A stretch of 64,000 bases of DNA. Origin: Chryseobacterium limigenitum (lineage in GTDB: Bacteria > Bacteroidota > Bacteroidia > Flavobacteriales > Weeksellaceae). The notes under the pieces were generated by a model. The model was given only the letters and a program-made list of their open reading frames with translations. It did no database searches and was not told where the DNA came from. Position 1 is the stretch's first letter; each line of letters opens with the position of its first letter. The DNA is taken from the NCBI RefSeq assembly GCF_900114875.1, contig NZ_FPKW01000001.1, forward strand, positions 248,001 to 312,000, given 5' to 3'. The position numbers and the translations under genes were made by a program. Below are positions 35,964 to 44,905 of this stretch, one piece after another.

Positions 35964-37241
35964 TTATTGATTTAATCGGATGGTAACGGCATTTTTGTGA
36001 GCGAATAATCCTTCTGCTTCTGCCATGATTTCTATTGTTTTTCCTAGATTTTGAAGTCCTTCTTTGGACAGGTGTTGAAAAGTAATTTTCTTTACAAAAC
36101 TGTCTAAAGAAACTCCGCTGTAATTCTTTGCAAAGCCATTGGTAGGTAGCGTGTGATTGGTTCCGCTTGCATAATCTCCGGCACTTTCACAAGAATAATT
36201 TCCCAGAAAAACAGAACCTGCATTTTGAATGGACGGAATGTATTTTTCGGACTCATTCAACGCTAAAATAAGGTGTTCCGGAGCGTACAAATTGCTGAAT
36301 TCTATTGCTTCTTCGAGCGTATTTAATAGAATAAAATTACTGTTATCCAAAGACTGTTGCGCAAATTCATTTCTTGGAAGTTCTTTGATCTGTTTTTCAA
36401 TGTCTTCAATGGTTTCGTTAAAAATTTTTAAATCTGTCGAAATAAAAATAACCTGACTATCACTTCCGTGCTCGGCCTGTGAAAGTAAATCTGCTGCACA
36501 AAATGCAGGAATAGCCTTTTCATCAGCAATCACTAAAACTTCACTCGGTCCTGCAGGCATATCGATAGCTACGCCATAATTTTGAGCATATTCTTTGGCA
36601 GCAACCACAAACTGATTTCCGGGTCCAAAAATTTTATAAACATTTGGAATACTTTCCGTACCCAACGTCATCGCTGCAATAGCTTGCGCGCCGCCTGTTT
36701 TGAATATTTTTGAGATACCGCAAATTTGAGCTGTATAAAGAATCGCAGGATTGATGTTTCCGTTTTTATCAGGTGGCGTACATAAAACAATTTCTTTGCA
36801 ACTTGCCAATTGAGCTGGAATTGCCAACATTAAAACGGTAGAAAATAAAGGCGCCGTTCCTCCCGGAATATAGATTCCTACTTTTTCAATCGCTCTGTTT
36901 TCTCTCCAGCAAATAACGCCTTTTGTGGTTTCAATTTTTTCAATTTGAGGTTGTTGTGAAGCGTGAAATTTTGTAATATTTTCTTTAGCCTGTTGAATGG
37001 CTTGCTTTAATTCATTACTCATTAACCTGTCTGCATTTTGAATTTCTTCTGTTGAAACCGTAATATTTTCAACATTTGCAGAGTCAAATTTTTTATTGAA
37101 TTCAATTAATGCTTTATCATCATTCTTTTCGACTTCTGAGAAAATTTCTATAATAATTTTTGAAATTTCTTCTCTTTTAAAAGCTGGTCGTTTTATAAGT
37201 TCCTGCCAGTTTTCTTGGTTGGGATATCTGTAAATTTTCAT
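35964..37241 (-). CDS. hisD: Histidinol dehydrogenase
   Basis: 425 residues. Family blocks: VGIYIPGGTAPLFSTVLMLAIPA, MPAGPSEVLVIADE, AEHGSDSQV, the catalytic Glu/His pair YAPEHLIL and SGTNHTLPTNGFAKNYSGVS. It makes histidine from histidinol in two NAD-dependent steps. One base separates it from hisG. Confidence 0.96.
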   Translation of the reverse strand: MKIYRYPNQENWQELIKRPAFKREEISKIIIEIFSEVEKNDDKALIEFNKKFDSANVENITVSTEEIQNADRLMSNELKQAIQQAKENITKFHASQQPQIEKIETTKGVICWRENRAIEKVGIYIPGGTAPLFSTVLMLAIPAQLASCKEIVLCTPPDKNGNINPAILYTAQICGISKIFKTGGAQAIAAMTLGTESIPNVYKIFGPGNQFVVAAKEYAQNYGVAIDMPAGPSEVLVIADEKAIPAFCAADLLSQAEHGSDSQVIFISTDLKIFNETIEDIEKQIKELPRNEFAQQSLDNSNFILLNTLEEAIEFSNLYAPEHLILALNESEKYIPSIQNAGSVFLGNYSCESAGDYASGTNHTLPTNGFAKNYSGVSLDSFVKKITFQHLSKEGLQNLGKTIEIMAEAEGLFAHKNAVTIRLNQ

Positions 37242-37242
37242 A

Positions 37243-38100
37243 TTAAATCACCATTTTATCAATTGGAATAATTAAAATATCCTGAGCGCCGTTTTCTTTT
37301 AATTCATCAATAACATCCCAGAACCGGTCTTCATTGATGACAGAATGAATACTGCTCCAACCCTCTTCTGCCAAAGGAATAACGGTCGGACTTTTCAGCA
37401 CCGGAAGTATTTTAGAAATGTCTGGAATTTTTACATTGGGAACATTCATCAGAATATATTTTGAATTTTTTGCCTTTAAAACAGACTGAATTCTGAATAA
37501 GAATTTTTCAAGAATATTTTCCTTTTCCTGATCGAGATTTGGTGTTTTCGCTAAGACGGCTTCAGACTTTAATAAAGTCACTGTTTCTCTCAATCCGTTT
37601 TTAAATAAAGTGCTTCCAGAGCTTACAATATCACAAATTCCATCTGCCAAACCGATATTTGGAGCAATTTCTACAGAACCTGAAATAACGTGGATATCCG
37701 CTGAAACATTATTTTCTAATAAGAATTTTTTCAGCGTGTTGGGATAAGAAGTTGCGATTTTTTTATTCTGAAAATAGCTCAAATCATTCGTTTCAACATC
37801 CTTAGGAACAGCAAGTGAAACACGGCATTTTGAAAATCCAAGCTCCTGAATAATGTCGATCTTTTTTTGTTTTTCTACCAAAAGATTCTCCCCAACGATG
37901 GCAATATCTACCACACCATCTTCCAGATATTGAGGGATATCAGAGTTTCGCAAGTACATAATCTCCATAGGAAAGTTATCTACCGAAACTTTAAGCTGAT
38001 CTTTTCCGTTGTTGACGAAAATACTACAGTCTTTCAGAAGCCGTAAAGAATCTTCGTAAAGCCTACCGCTTTTTTGGATTGCAATTTTTAATTTACTCAT
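37243..38100 (-). CDS. hisG: ATP phosphoribosyltransferase (long form)
   Basis: 285 residues, so the long HisG with a C-terminal ACT-like regulatory domain (~210-285), as expected without a HisZ partner. The start KLKIAIQKSGRLYEDSLRLLKDC and the PRPP-site block DGICDIVSSGSTLFKNGL are visible. It catalyses the first step of the pathway and is the usual target of histidine feedback. First gene of the operon, ~145 bases downstream of the leader peptide and 71 bases from the attenuator hairpin. Confidence 0.95.
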   Translation of the reverse strand: MSKLKIAIQKSGRLYEDSLRLLKDCSIFVNNGKDQLKVSVDNFPMEIMYLRNSDIPQYLEDGVVDIAIVGENLLVEKQKKIDIIQELGFSKCRVSLAVPKDVETNDLSYFQNKKIATSYPNTLKKFLLENNVSADIHVISGSVEIAPNIGLADGICDIVSSGSTLFKNGLRETVTLLKSEAVLAKTPNLDQEKENILEKFLFRIQSVLKAKNSKYILMNVPNVKIPDISKILPVLKSPTVIPLAEEGWSSIHSVINEDRFWDVIDELKENGAQDILIIPIDKMVI

Positions 38101-38170
38101 TTTTTCTACATTGGGTCTGAGTAAATAAAAGCTGATTATTGAAAAGAAATTTCAGAGAAATTTAGAAACA

Positions 38171-38200
38171 AAAAAACCGTCTATTACTCAGACGGTTTTA
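38171..38200 (-). terminator. his operon attenuator terminator
   Basis: On the minus strand: stem AACCGTCT / AGACGGTT inverted pair (38190-38197 and 38175-38182) with a 7-nt loop, followed by a T-run. It lies between the HHYYHH leader peptide and hisG. Confidence 0.82.
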
Positions 38201-38244
38201 AATATTTTTTGATTTTAACACATGTTTATATCAATCAATTCCGT

Positions 38245-38295
38245 CTAACAGAGATGATGATAATAATGATGTAGTGTTAAAAAATTGGGTTTCAT
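38245..38295 (-). CDS. hisL: his leader peptide MKPNFLTLHHYYHHLC
   Basis: A 16-codon frame with four histidine and two tyrosine codons in a row of six. It lies between a good promoter (38314-38343) and a terminator-type hairpin (38171-38200) directly upstream of hisG. Ribosome stalling at the His codons under low His-tRNA would be expected to prevent the terminator from forming. Too short for ordinary gene finders. Confidence 0.82.
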   Translation of the reverse strand: MKPNFLTLHHYYHHLC

Positions 38296-38313
38296 TGTTG
38301 AAATTTTGTGGTA

Positions 38314-38343
38314 CAAATGTAGAACTTATTTTTAAACTTCAAA
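38314..38343 (-). promoter_or_regulatory. his operon promoter TTTG-N18-TACATTTG
   Basis: -33 TTTG at 38340-38343 and -7 TACATTTG at 38314-38321 on the minus strand, a good match to the Bacteroidota consensus. The -7 box ends 18 bases before the leader peptide ATG, and the -33 box lies within 8 bases of the upstream gene's stop. Confidence 0.72.
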
Positions 38344-38350
38344 GGTTTTT

Positions 38351-39448
38351 CTAAAGAATTTTTTTGTAAAGATCCATTAATTCGTTGGCAATCGGCTCGT
38401 CATTAAATTTTTGAACAAACTCGTAACCCTTATCAGCACGGCGTTTTCTTTCGGATTCATTATCCCATAAAAATTTTATTTTTGACTGAATATCTAAATG
38501 ATTTTTAGGATCAATGTAAACTGAGTCTGGTCCGCCTGCTTCCGGAAGACAACTTGTATTGCTTGTAATCGCGACTGTTTTTGAGAAAAGTGCTTCTATG
38601 ACAGGGATTCCAAAGCCTTCAAAGAAACTTGGATAGACGAAGATATCGGCTAATTTGTAGATCACGGCAAGCTCATTCATAGAAACTCCTTCAAGAAAAT
38701 GAATTTGTTTTTCCATTTTATTTTTCTTGATGTATTGCTCTATCTTGCTGAAATATTTTGTTTTTTTCCCGACAACGACTAACGGAATTTCTGTTTTGTC
38801 TATGGCTTTTACAATATTCAACAAGTTTTTGCGCTCTTCAATCGTTCCGACATTTAAAATAAATCTTTCAGGAAGGCTGAATTTTTCTTTTGTTTTCTGA
38901 ATAAATTCTTCTGATTGCTGTTCTTTAAAAGCATGGTGACAACCTTGGTAAATCACCTCAATTTTACTTTCAGAAACTTTTAAATATTGAATGATGTCTC
39001 TTTTTGTCTGTTCGGAAATCGCAATAATTTTATCGGCAGTTTGGGCTGCTTTTTTGAACTTCCACAAATGAATTTTTCGATCAAAAAAAGAATAATATTG
39101 AGGATAACGAACGAAGATCAAATCGTGGATTGTCACCACTTTTTTGATTGGATTTTTATCCCATTTTAAAGGTAATTCGCCCGACAAACCATGGAAAATA
39201 GCTGCATTTTGTTTTTGTGCATCTTTTCCCATTTTGAACTGGCGAGACATTGTTCCTTTTGATGTTTCAACAAACTTAACATGAGGATTTTCAAGAATAT
39301 CAGAACCTCGATCAGATTTGTTTTTATTCAGTAAAAGATATTCGTTTTCAGGAAAATATTTTGCAAGGATTCTTACGAGATCTCTCGAATAATTCCCTAA
39401 ACCTGAGGTATTGTGAAAGAAACGTTTGGCATCGAAAGCAATTTTCAT
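38351..39448 (-). CDS. Glycosyltransferase family 4
   Basis: 365 residues, GT-B fold. The N-terminal half begins MKIAFDAKRFFHNTSGLGNYSRDL; the C-terminal half carries FILNVGTIEERKNLLNIVKA, FVYPSFFEGFGIPVIEALF (the E-x7-E donor-site motif) and NTSCLPEAGG. It should move a sugar from a nucleotide donor onto a surface glycan or lipid-linked precursor, at the cytoplasmic side. Overlaps the deacetylase gene by 4 bases (ATGA). Confidence 0.85.
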   Translation of the reverse strand: MKIAFDAKRFFHNTSGLGNYSRDLVRILAKYFPENEYLLLNKNKSDRGSDILENPHVKFVETSKGTMSRQFKMGKDAQKQNAAIFHGLSGELPLKWDKNPIKKVVTIHDLIFVRYPQYYSFFDRKIHLWKFKKAAQTADKIIAISEQTKRDIIQYLKVSESKIEVIYQGCHHAFKEQQSEEFIQKTKEKFSLPERFILNVGTIEERKNLLNIVKAIDKTEIPLVVVGKKTKYFSKIEQYIKKNKMEKQIHFLEGVSMNELAVIYKLADIFVYPSFFEGFGIPVIEALFSKTVAITSNTSCLPEAGGPDSVYIDPKNHLDIQSKIKFLWDNESERKRRADKGYEFVQKFNDEPIANELMDLYKKIL

Positions 39449-40221
39449 GATTCTATTTGTTTTTGAAATTCCTGAAATGTTCCGAATGAATAATTTTTAC
39501 TTTTTAACCAGGAAACAAACTCATCAAACCTTTTAACCATATCTTTTCCTGAATTTTTTACCGTAAAACCGGGGAGTTTAAACGCTTCATCTTTGATTTC
39601 TGCAAATTCCCACGGATGGAAATAAATATTAAGATAATTATCTTTTTTCAAAGTATCTGAAGCTAATTTTTTGTAAAATGACAACGGAAAATTATGAAAA
39701 CTCAACCAAAATAATGGTATTCTAAAATTGGGCGAAACCGAAGCCGGAATCTGTGTAACATTTCCTTCTTTAAAATATGTTCTTGAAACTTTTAAGTTGT
39801 TATATCTTCCCGGAAGAAAAGTCGGGTTGATAGATGAATTGTAAGAATATCCTGCTTTCTCAACTTCTTTTTCATCGACAGGCATCATTCTCGGCATTCT
39901 TAATCCCGTCACTTTTGTAGAAAATAATTCTTCCAGTCTTACTCTGGATTCTTTTAAATGCTTTTCTTCAAATTCGGAGTGAAACCATGTGTGAGAAGCC
40001 AATTCATGGCCTTCCTTTAATAATCTTTCAATAAGATATTTGCTGTTTTCTGCGAAAACTACGGTTGAAAAAAAGGTAGCTTTTGCATTATATTTTTTAA
40101 GAATATCGAGTATTCTTTCCAGTCCGTTTTGTGAGATCGAGATCTGCTTTTCAAAGGATATTTCACCTTTGTATTCGAATGGCATATCAAATTCTTCAAT
40201 GTCAAAACTTAATAAAACCAT
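39445..40221 (-). CDS. Polysaccharide deacetylase family protein
   Basis: 258 residues, NodB-type (CE4-like) fold. VLLSFDIEEFDMPFEY carries the N-terminal Asp; GHELASHTWFHSEF provides the metal histidines; LRMPRMMP stands where RxPxG is usual. C-terminal YFHPWEF is typical of the DUF3473/XrtA-type branch. It probably removes acetyl groups from a glycan precursor. The position between two glycosyltransferases supports this. Confidence 0.83.
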   Translation of the reverse strand: MVLLSFDIEEFDMPFEYKGEISFEKQISISQNGLERILDILKKYNAKATFFSTVVFAENSKYLIERLLKEGHELASHTWFHSEFEEKHLKESRVRLEELFSTKVTGLRMPRMMPVDEKEVEKAGYSYNSSINPTFLPGRYNNLKVSRTYFKEGNVTQIPASVSPNFRIPLFWLSFHNFPLSFYKKLASDTLKKDNYLNIYFHPWEFAEIKDEAFKLPGFTVKNSGKDMVKRFDEFVSWLKSKNYSFGTFQEFQKQIES

Positions 40222-41153
40222 TATTGAAAATTTTTGTTTTTTATGATATAATTAGGTCTTTGCTTCACTTCTTTAAAAATTTTACCTAAATAAATTCCGA
40301 TGATTCCCATGATAATCAACTGTAATCCGCCAAAGAAAACAATGGTCATAATTAGTGATGCCCAACCTGATATTTCTGTTTTAGCGATGAAAGCATACAA
40401 CACATACAAGCCATATCCAACGACAGAAAATGCAGAGAATATAAATCCTAGATAAGCCGCAATTGATAAAGGTTTTACGCTAAAAGCGGTGATCCCTGTA
40501 AAAGCAAAAGTGATCATTTTCTTTAGATTATAGCTGCTTTCTCCTGATAGTCTTTCGCACGCTGTAAATTCGATTCCTGTTTGTTTGAAACCCATCCAGC
40601 TGGTTAATCCTCTTAAAAAAAGATCGTCTTCATTCAGACCTCTCATTACTTCTACTGCATTGGCATCCATTAATCTAAAATCTGAACCGCCCCCTTTTGT
40701 AAGATCAACATCGGAAAGGCTAGATAATATTTTATAGAAAAAGTCGGAGGTTTTCCTTTTGAAAAAAGAAATTTCTTTAGGATAGGTTCTTATCGTGAAA
40801 ACAATATCGTTGCCTTCTTCCCATTTTTTGATCATTTCAGGAATAAGCTCCGGTGGATGCTGAAGATCGCCATCCATTGAGATGACAGCGTTTCCGTAAG
40901 CATTGTCCATTCCTGCTTTTACGGCAGGCTGATGTCCGAAATTTCTTGAAAATTCAATGAATTTTACTTCATCAAACTGTCGGGAAAGTTCTTCTAATTT
41001 TTGCTGTGTATTGTCTCTGCTGCCATCATTTACAAATATAATTTCAAAATCATAATGATGCAATCCCTCAAAAACTTTTTTAATTTTCTGATGGATCATG
41101 GCAACGTTTCCTTCTTCGTTGTACGCGGGAATTACGATGGAAATTTTTTTCAT
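40221..41153 (-). CDS. Glycosyltransferase family 2 with C-terminal membrane segments
   Basis: 310 residues. GT-A domain with ISIVIPAYNEEGNV, FVNDGSRDNTQ and the DxD-type ISMDGDLQHPPE; the C-terminal ~80 residues hold two membrane helices (ITAFSVKPLSIAAYLGFIFSA; LIIMGIIGIYLGKIF). This is the DPM1/GtrB layout, so it probably charges undecaprenyl phosphate with a sugar. Shares one base with the deacetylase gene. Confidence 0.87.
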   Translation of the reverse strand: MKKISIVIPAYNEEGNVAMIHQKIKKVFEGLHHYDFEIIFVNDGSRDNTQQKLEELSRQFDEVKFIEFSRNFGHQPAVKAGMDNAYGNAVISMDGDLQHPPELIPEMIKKWEEGNDIVFTIRTYPKEISFFKRKTSDFFYKILSSLSDVDLTKGGGSDFRLMDANAVEVMRGLNEDDLFLRGLTSWMGFKQTGIEFTACERLSGESSYNLKKMITFAFTGITAFSVKPLSIAAYLGFIFSAFSVVGYGLYVLYAFIAKTEISGWASLIMTIVFFGGLQLIIMGIIGIYLGKIFKEVKQRPNYIIKNKNFQ

Positions 41154-41160
41154 ATTTATC

Positions 41161-42330
41161 TTAACTCAGGCTGTAATTTTTTTCAAAATCTTTAGTTAAA
41201 AGTTCATATACAACCCTCAACCAAACTACAATGCAAGGTACAGCTTTTAAAGAATATTTGATGATATAATCATTTTTTACCCATTTCGGGAATAAATCTG
41301 AACTTGAAAAACATGTGAAAATAATAACAAAAACCAATAATCCAATGGTAAAAGGCGTTCTTTCTTTTTGAAGGAAAAACCAAAGCATTACACCAGTTAC
41401 AGCAATAATATATGTAGGAGACTCAGAACTTGAACTGAACAATACCAAAAACAGTAATGTTGAAGCCAGGATCATCAATTGAAATGCGTAATTTTTATAT
41501 TGTTTAATTCTGATATAAGGTGCTGCAAATAAGGGCAATCCTACGGCTAAAAACACCAGATTTGAAATAGAAGCATCTCCTAAAATTCTTCTGAAAAAGC
41601 CCATCAATGAAATGTCCTGCATGTTTCCTAATACCTGATTCTCATTATTTTTTTCAACAATTGAATGGAACCAGTCTGCATAACTTTGGATCACAAACTG
41701 TGGACTGGAATATGCCATCGGAAGGGCAAAAAATAGTACTGCAATCACTAATCCTGAAAGAATGAATTTAATCTTATTTTTAATAAAGAAAAATTGGCTA
41801 AGACCAACAATTCCGTAGATTTTAACGAAAATTCCTATTAAAATTGCTGTTACAGATTTCACCTCTTTTCTTTCGTAAATGTATGTTGCGGATAATAACA
41901 AAAGCCCTGTTAAAGCCACATTGAACTGTAAACTTAACGCTGCCGTTATATATTCCTGCAAACATAATAATGCGAAAATTGCCTTTTTAGAATCCGAAAA
42001 GGGTAATTTATAAATCGCATACACGAAAATAAAAGTATTGGCTACATTCCATAGAGAAATTCCCAACCAATTGGGCATCATGGCAAAAGGAGCAATTAGG
42101 GCACTGAAAAATATTCCGTAATGATTTAAATCAAAATAAAGATCCGGATAGTGGATAAATAAATTTTTCTGATGAATGGTATTAAGGAATACATTTTTAA
42201 AGATCAGATAATTATTGATCGCATAATCTCCCCTGAAATATTTGGAAATTGCTGTAACAACCGATATAATAAGATAAACCCCAAATATATATTTAGGGTT
42301 TAGCAATATTTTAAGAAATTTTTCTTTCAA
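41161..42330 (-). CDS. GT87-like (DUF2029) membrane glycosyltransferase
   Basis: 389 residues with about ten hydrophobic helices. The layout and loop RGDYAINNYLIFKNVF ... HYPDLYFDLNHYGIFFSALIAPFAMMP match polyprenol-phosphate mannosyltransferase-type (GT87/DUF2029) proteins. It would use the lipid-linked sugar made by the neighbouring GT2 enzyme on the outer face of the inner membrane. It leads the four-gene glycan cluster and follows dapD by 31 bases, so it may be read from the dapD promoter. Confidence 0.72.
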   Translation of the reverse strand: MKEKFLKILLNPKYIFGVYLIISVVTAISKYFRGDYAINNYLIFKNVFLNTIHQKNLFIHYPDLYFDLNHYGIFFSALIAPFAMMPNWLGISLWNVANTFIFVYAIYKLPFSDSKKAIFALLCLQEYITAALSLQFNVALTGLLLLSATYIYERKEVKSVTAILIGIFVKIYGIVGLSQFFFIKNKIKFILSGLVIAVLFFALPMAYSSPQFVIQSYADWFHSIVEKNNENQVLGNMQDISLMGFFRRILGDASISNLVFLAVGLPLFAAPYIRIKQYKNYAFQLMILASTLLFLVLFSSSSESPTYIIAVTGVMLWFFLQKERTPFTIGLLVFVIIFTCFSSSDLFPKWVKNDYIIKYSLKAVPCIVVWLRVVYELLTKDFEKNYSLS

Positions 42331-42361
42331 AATTGGGTGGTATTAGTGTAAAGAATTAATC

Positions 42362-43174
42362 TTAAACCGCTACATTGTTTTCTCTCAATGCATCATTAAG
42401 AGATGTTTTCTTGTCTGTAGATTCTTTTCTCTGACCAATGATCAAAGCACAAGGAACCTGATATTCTCCAGCCGGATATTGTCTTGTATAACTTCCAGGA
42501 ATCACCACTGAACGAGCAGGAACTCTTCCTTTGATCTCGATAGGTTCTGGCCCTGTAACGTCAATAATTTTTGTAGATGCAGTCAATACAACATTTGCAC
42601 CTAAAACCGCCTCTTTTTCTACGTGAACACCTTCTACAACGATACATCTTGATCCTATGAAACAATCATCTTCAATAATGACCGGAGCAGCCTGAAGAGG
42701 CTCTAAAACACCACCGATACCTACACCACCGCTCAGGTGAACGTTTTTACCGATCTGCGCACAGCTCCCTACTGTTGCCCAAGTATCAACCATTGTACCT
42801 GAATCAACATAAGCACCAATATTTACATAAGAAGGCATTAAAATCACTCCTGAAGCGATGAAAGATCCTTCTCTGGCGATTGCATGAGGAACAACTCTTA
42901 CTCCTTTTTCAGCATAATTTCTTTTCAAAGGAATTTTATCATGAAACTCAAACGGACCTACTTCAATAGTTTCCATTGTTTGAATCGGGAAATACATCAC
43001 TACAGCTTTTTTTACCCATTCATTTACCTGCCATCCGTTTTCTGTAGGTTCAGCAACACGAAGTTCTCCAGAATCTAATAAAGAAACAACCTCTCTTATT
43101 GCCTTTTTGCTATCTTCATTTTGTAGTAAATCTCTATTATCCCAAATGTTTTCAATTGTTTGTTGTAACGACAT
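42362..43174 (-). CDS. dapD: 2,3,4,5-tetrahydropyridine-2,6-dicarboxylate N-succinyltransferase
   Basis: 270 residues. Left-handed beta-helix of hexapeptide repeats (GVILMPSYVNIGAYVDSGTMVDTWATVGSCAQIG, LSGGVGIGGVLEPLQA). The N-terminal helical part and LQQTIENIWDNRDLL match DapD. It makes N-succinyl-2-amino-6-oxopimelate in lysine and diaminopimelate synthesis. The rest of the pathway is not in the window. Confidence 0.94.
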   Translation of the reverse strand: MSLQQTIENIWDNRDLLQNEDSKKAIREVVSLLDSGELRVAEPTENGWQVNEWVKKAVVMYFPIQTMETIEVGPFEFHDKIPLKRNYAEKGVRVVPHAIAREGSFIASGVILMPSYVNIGAYVDSGTMVDTWATVGSCAQIGKNVHLSGGVGIGGVLEPLQAAPVIIEDDCFIGSRCIVVEGVHVEKEAVLGANVVLTASTKIIDVTGPEPIEIKGRVPARSVVIPGSYTRQYPAGEYQVPCALIIGQRKESTDKKTSLNDALRENNVAV

Positions 43175-43342
43175 ATTTCTGTTTTAAATTAATTTTCTCA
43201 GTACACAACGCGACCTTATCTTTGCGCTGTTTGAGGCGATAAAAATACGAAAGTTTGTTATAGTATACAAGTTGAATTCTATGAGGAAGCTTTGAAATTT
43301 ATCATTACATACACTTAATATATCAGCTTTGAAAACGATATA

Positions 43343-43717
43343 TTATGATTCATCAATAATAAATTCCATTGTTTTTTCAACATGCTTTGTTTGGATTATT
43401 CCTTTTGCATAGTCAATATTATGTCCGGAATTATATTTTGTAAGATATTCATTATTAATAACTTTTGTAAGTTCGTCATTATCCATAGGAATTATGGCAT
43501 TTATGTTAAAAACAAAATTTCCACACTGTATTTGACCTTTTGAATCTTGAATAAAACTATTGTACCAGCTTTTTTCAGCAAGTCCCCAAGATCTGGCAAA
43601 AATCCTATCGTTAACCACAATCATCCAAATCTCTAAAAAAGTGGAACGATTTGCACCTGCTTTTACTCCTATCAAATTATTGGTTTTGATGTAATCTAAT
43701 GCGATATTTTTATTCAT
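43343..43717 (-). CDS. DUF2255 family protein
   Basis: 124 residues, a small soluble protein. GVKAGANRSTFLEIWMIVVNDRIFARSW, followed by KSWYNSF and GQIQCGN, is the DUF2255 pattern; some members are related to flavin-binding nitroreductase-like small barrels, but the role is unknown. A -7 box TAGATTTG (43735-43742) precedes it. A 13-bp direct repeat just upstream of that box, next to a LytTR regulator gene, suggests control by that regulator. Confidence 0.72.
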   Translation of the reverse strand: MNKNIALDYIKTNNLIGVKAGANRSTFLEIWMIVVNDRIFARSWGLAEKSWYNSFIQDSKGQIQCGNFVFNINAIIPMDNDELTKVINNEYLTKYNSGHNIDYAKGIIQTKHVEKTMEFIIDES

Positions 43718-43758
43718 TTTGTTTTAATTTTTAACAAATCTATAATGAATATGGATAC

Positions 43759-43795
43759 CAGAAAATATTATTATTTGGTCTGCAGAAAATATTAT
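43759..43795 (-). promoter_or_regulatory. Direct repeat CAGAAAATATTAT x2 upstream of the DUF2255 gene
   Basis: Identical 13-mers start at 43759 and 43783 (24-base period). The nearer copy covers the expected -33 region of the TAGATTTG promoter, which has no TTG. LytTR proteins bind paired direct repeats, and a LytTR gene is the next upstream gene. Confidence 0.45.
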
Positions 43796-43825
43796 CTAGT
43801 TAGGTATTTTTCTAATTTACATGGA

Positions 43826-44152
43826 TTACAGCATCATTTTGAGAAAGGCATTCATTAAACATTCCCGATAACTTTTTGCTACGGTAATTTTTAAATCTTT
43901 GCATGTAATGTGATTATCTTCGAAATAGTCAATGTTTGTAAGATTGACGATATAGGAATTATGAATCCTCATAAATTCGTCAGGAAGACTTTCAATCAAG
44001 TCTTTAAGTGATTTGTAATAAATGTATTTCTTATCAGAAGTTGTATAAATTTCGACATAGTTTCCTAAGCCTTTTATAGCTTTGATATCATCAAAGAAAA
44101 GTTTTACCAACTTCTTATCAGTTTTAATGAAAGCAAAAGTTTTATTTATCAT
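43826..44152 (-). CDS. LytTR-type DNA-binding protein without receiver domain
   Basis: 108 residues that are essentially one LytTR domain (IKAIKGLGNYVEIYTTSDKKYIYYKSLKDLIESLP, FMRIHNSYIVNLTNIDYF). No phosphoacceptor domain is present and no histidine kinase is nearby, so it is a stand-alone regulator. It probably controls the downstream DUF2255 gene or itself. Confidence 0.83.
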   Translation of the reverse strand: MINKTFAFIKTDKKLVKLFFDDIKAIKGLGNYVEIYTTSDKKYIYYKSLKDLIESLPDEFMRIHNSYIVNLTNIDYFEDNHITCKDLKITVAKSYRECLMNAFLKMML

Positions 44153-44183
44153 CCGCGTTATTTTTTTCTGCGATTTTTATTTC

Positions 44184-44759
44184 TCACAAAACTCTTTGAG
44201 CGTGAAGATAGGCTTTGTTCCAGTATTTTTCGTTTAATGAAGAAATAATAACTCCTTTTGATGTTGATGCATGAATAAATTTAACTTCGCCATCCGTATT
44301 GACATCATGAACAATTCCTACATGTGAAACCCTGCTTCCTCCTGCGGTTGCAAAAAATAGAAGATCTCCAGGTTTTACTTCAGAGATATCGATCTTTTTA
44401 CCTGCTTCTGCCTGATCGGATGATCTGCGGGGAATCTTGAAATCATTTTCCTCAAACACTTTTACGGTAAATCCGGAACAGTCGAATCCTGAAGAAGTAT
44501 TGCCTCCGAATTTATAAGGTGTTCCGATATATTTTTCAGCATCTTTCAGAACGCTGTTTATGGATTTTGGAACTTTCCCGTCGAATTTTGAATCCAGCTT
44601 TCTGAGATTTTCAGATTTAGCAACAGTTTTATTTGTATTTTTTTTAGTTGCAACACTTTTTGAGCTTCCGCAAGAAACAATAAGTGAGGATGTAATCAGC
44701 AAAACAGATAACTGCTTTATTCTAAAGTCGTTTTTAAATACTCTCATTTTCATATTCAT
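44184..44759 (-). CDS. NlpC/P60 family lipoprotein (C40 peptidase)
   Basis: 191 residues. Lipobox-type end of the signal peptide (SLIVSC, lipidated C30). The NlpC/P60 domain covers ~70-190: YIGTPYKFGGNTSSGFDCSGF (nucleophile C94), RVSHVGIV (H146) and FIHAS (H163). It should cleave cell-wall peptides in the periplasm, anchored to a membrane. The ATG at 44747 (MRVFKND) is an alternative start. It stands alone, 31 bases upstream of the LytTR gene. Confidence 0.87.
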   Translation of the reverse strand: MNMKMRVFKNDFRIKQLSVLLITSSLIVSCGSSKSVATKKNTNKTVAKSENLRKLDSKFDGKVPKSINSVLKDAEKYIGTPYKFGGNTSSGFDCSGFTVKVFEENDFKIPRRSSDQAEAGKKIDISEVKPGDLLFFATAGGSRVSHVGIVHDVNTDGEVKFIHASTSKGVIISSLNEKYWNKAYLHAQRVL

Positions 44760-44905
44760 CTGATTTTTAACATTGTAACTAATTGTTTACAAATATACGT
44801 TTTATATTTAAATTATAATTAAACTATACTAGAACTATATACTAAATATATGTTAAAATATCATATTCAATTAATTATCATTATATTTGAATTCAATTTT
44901 AGAGT

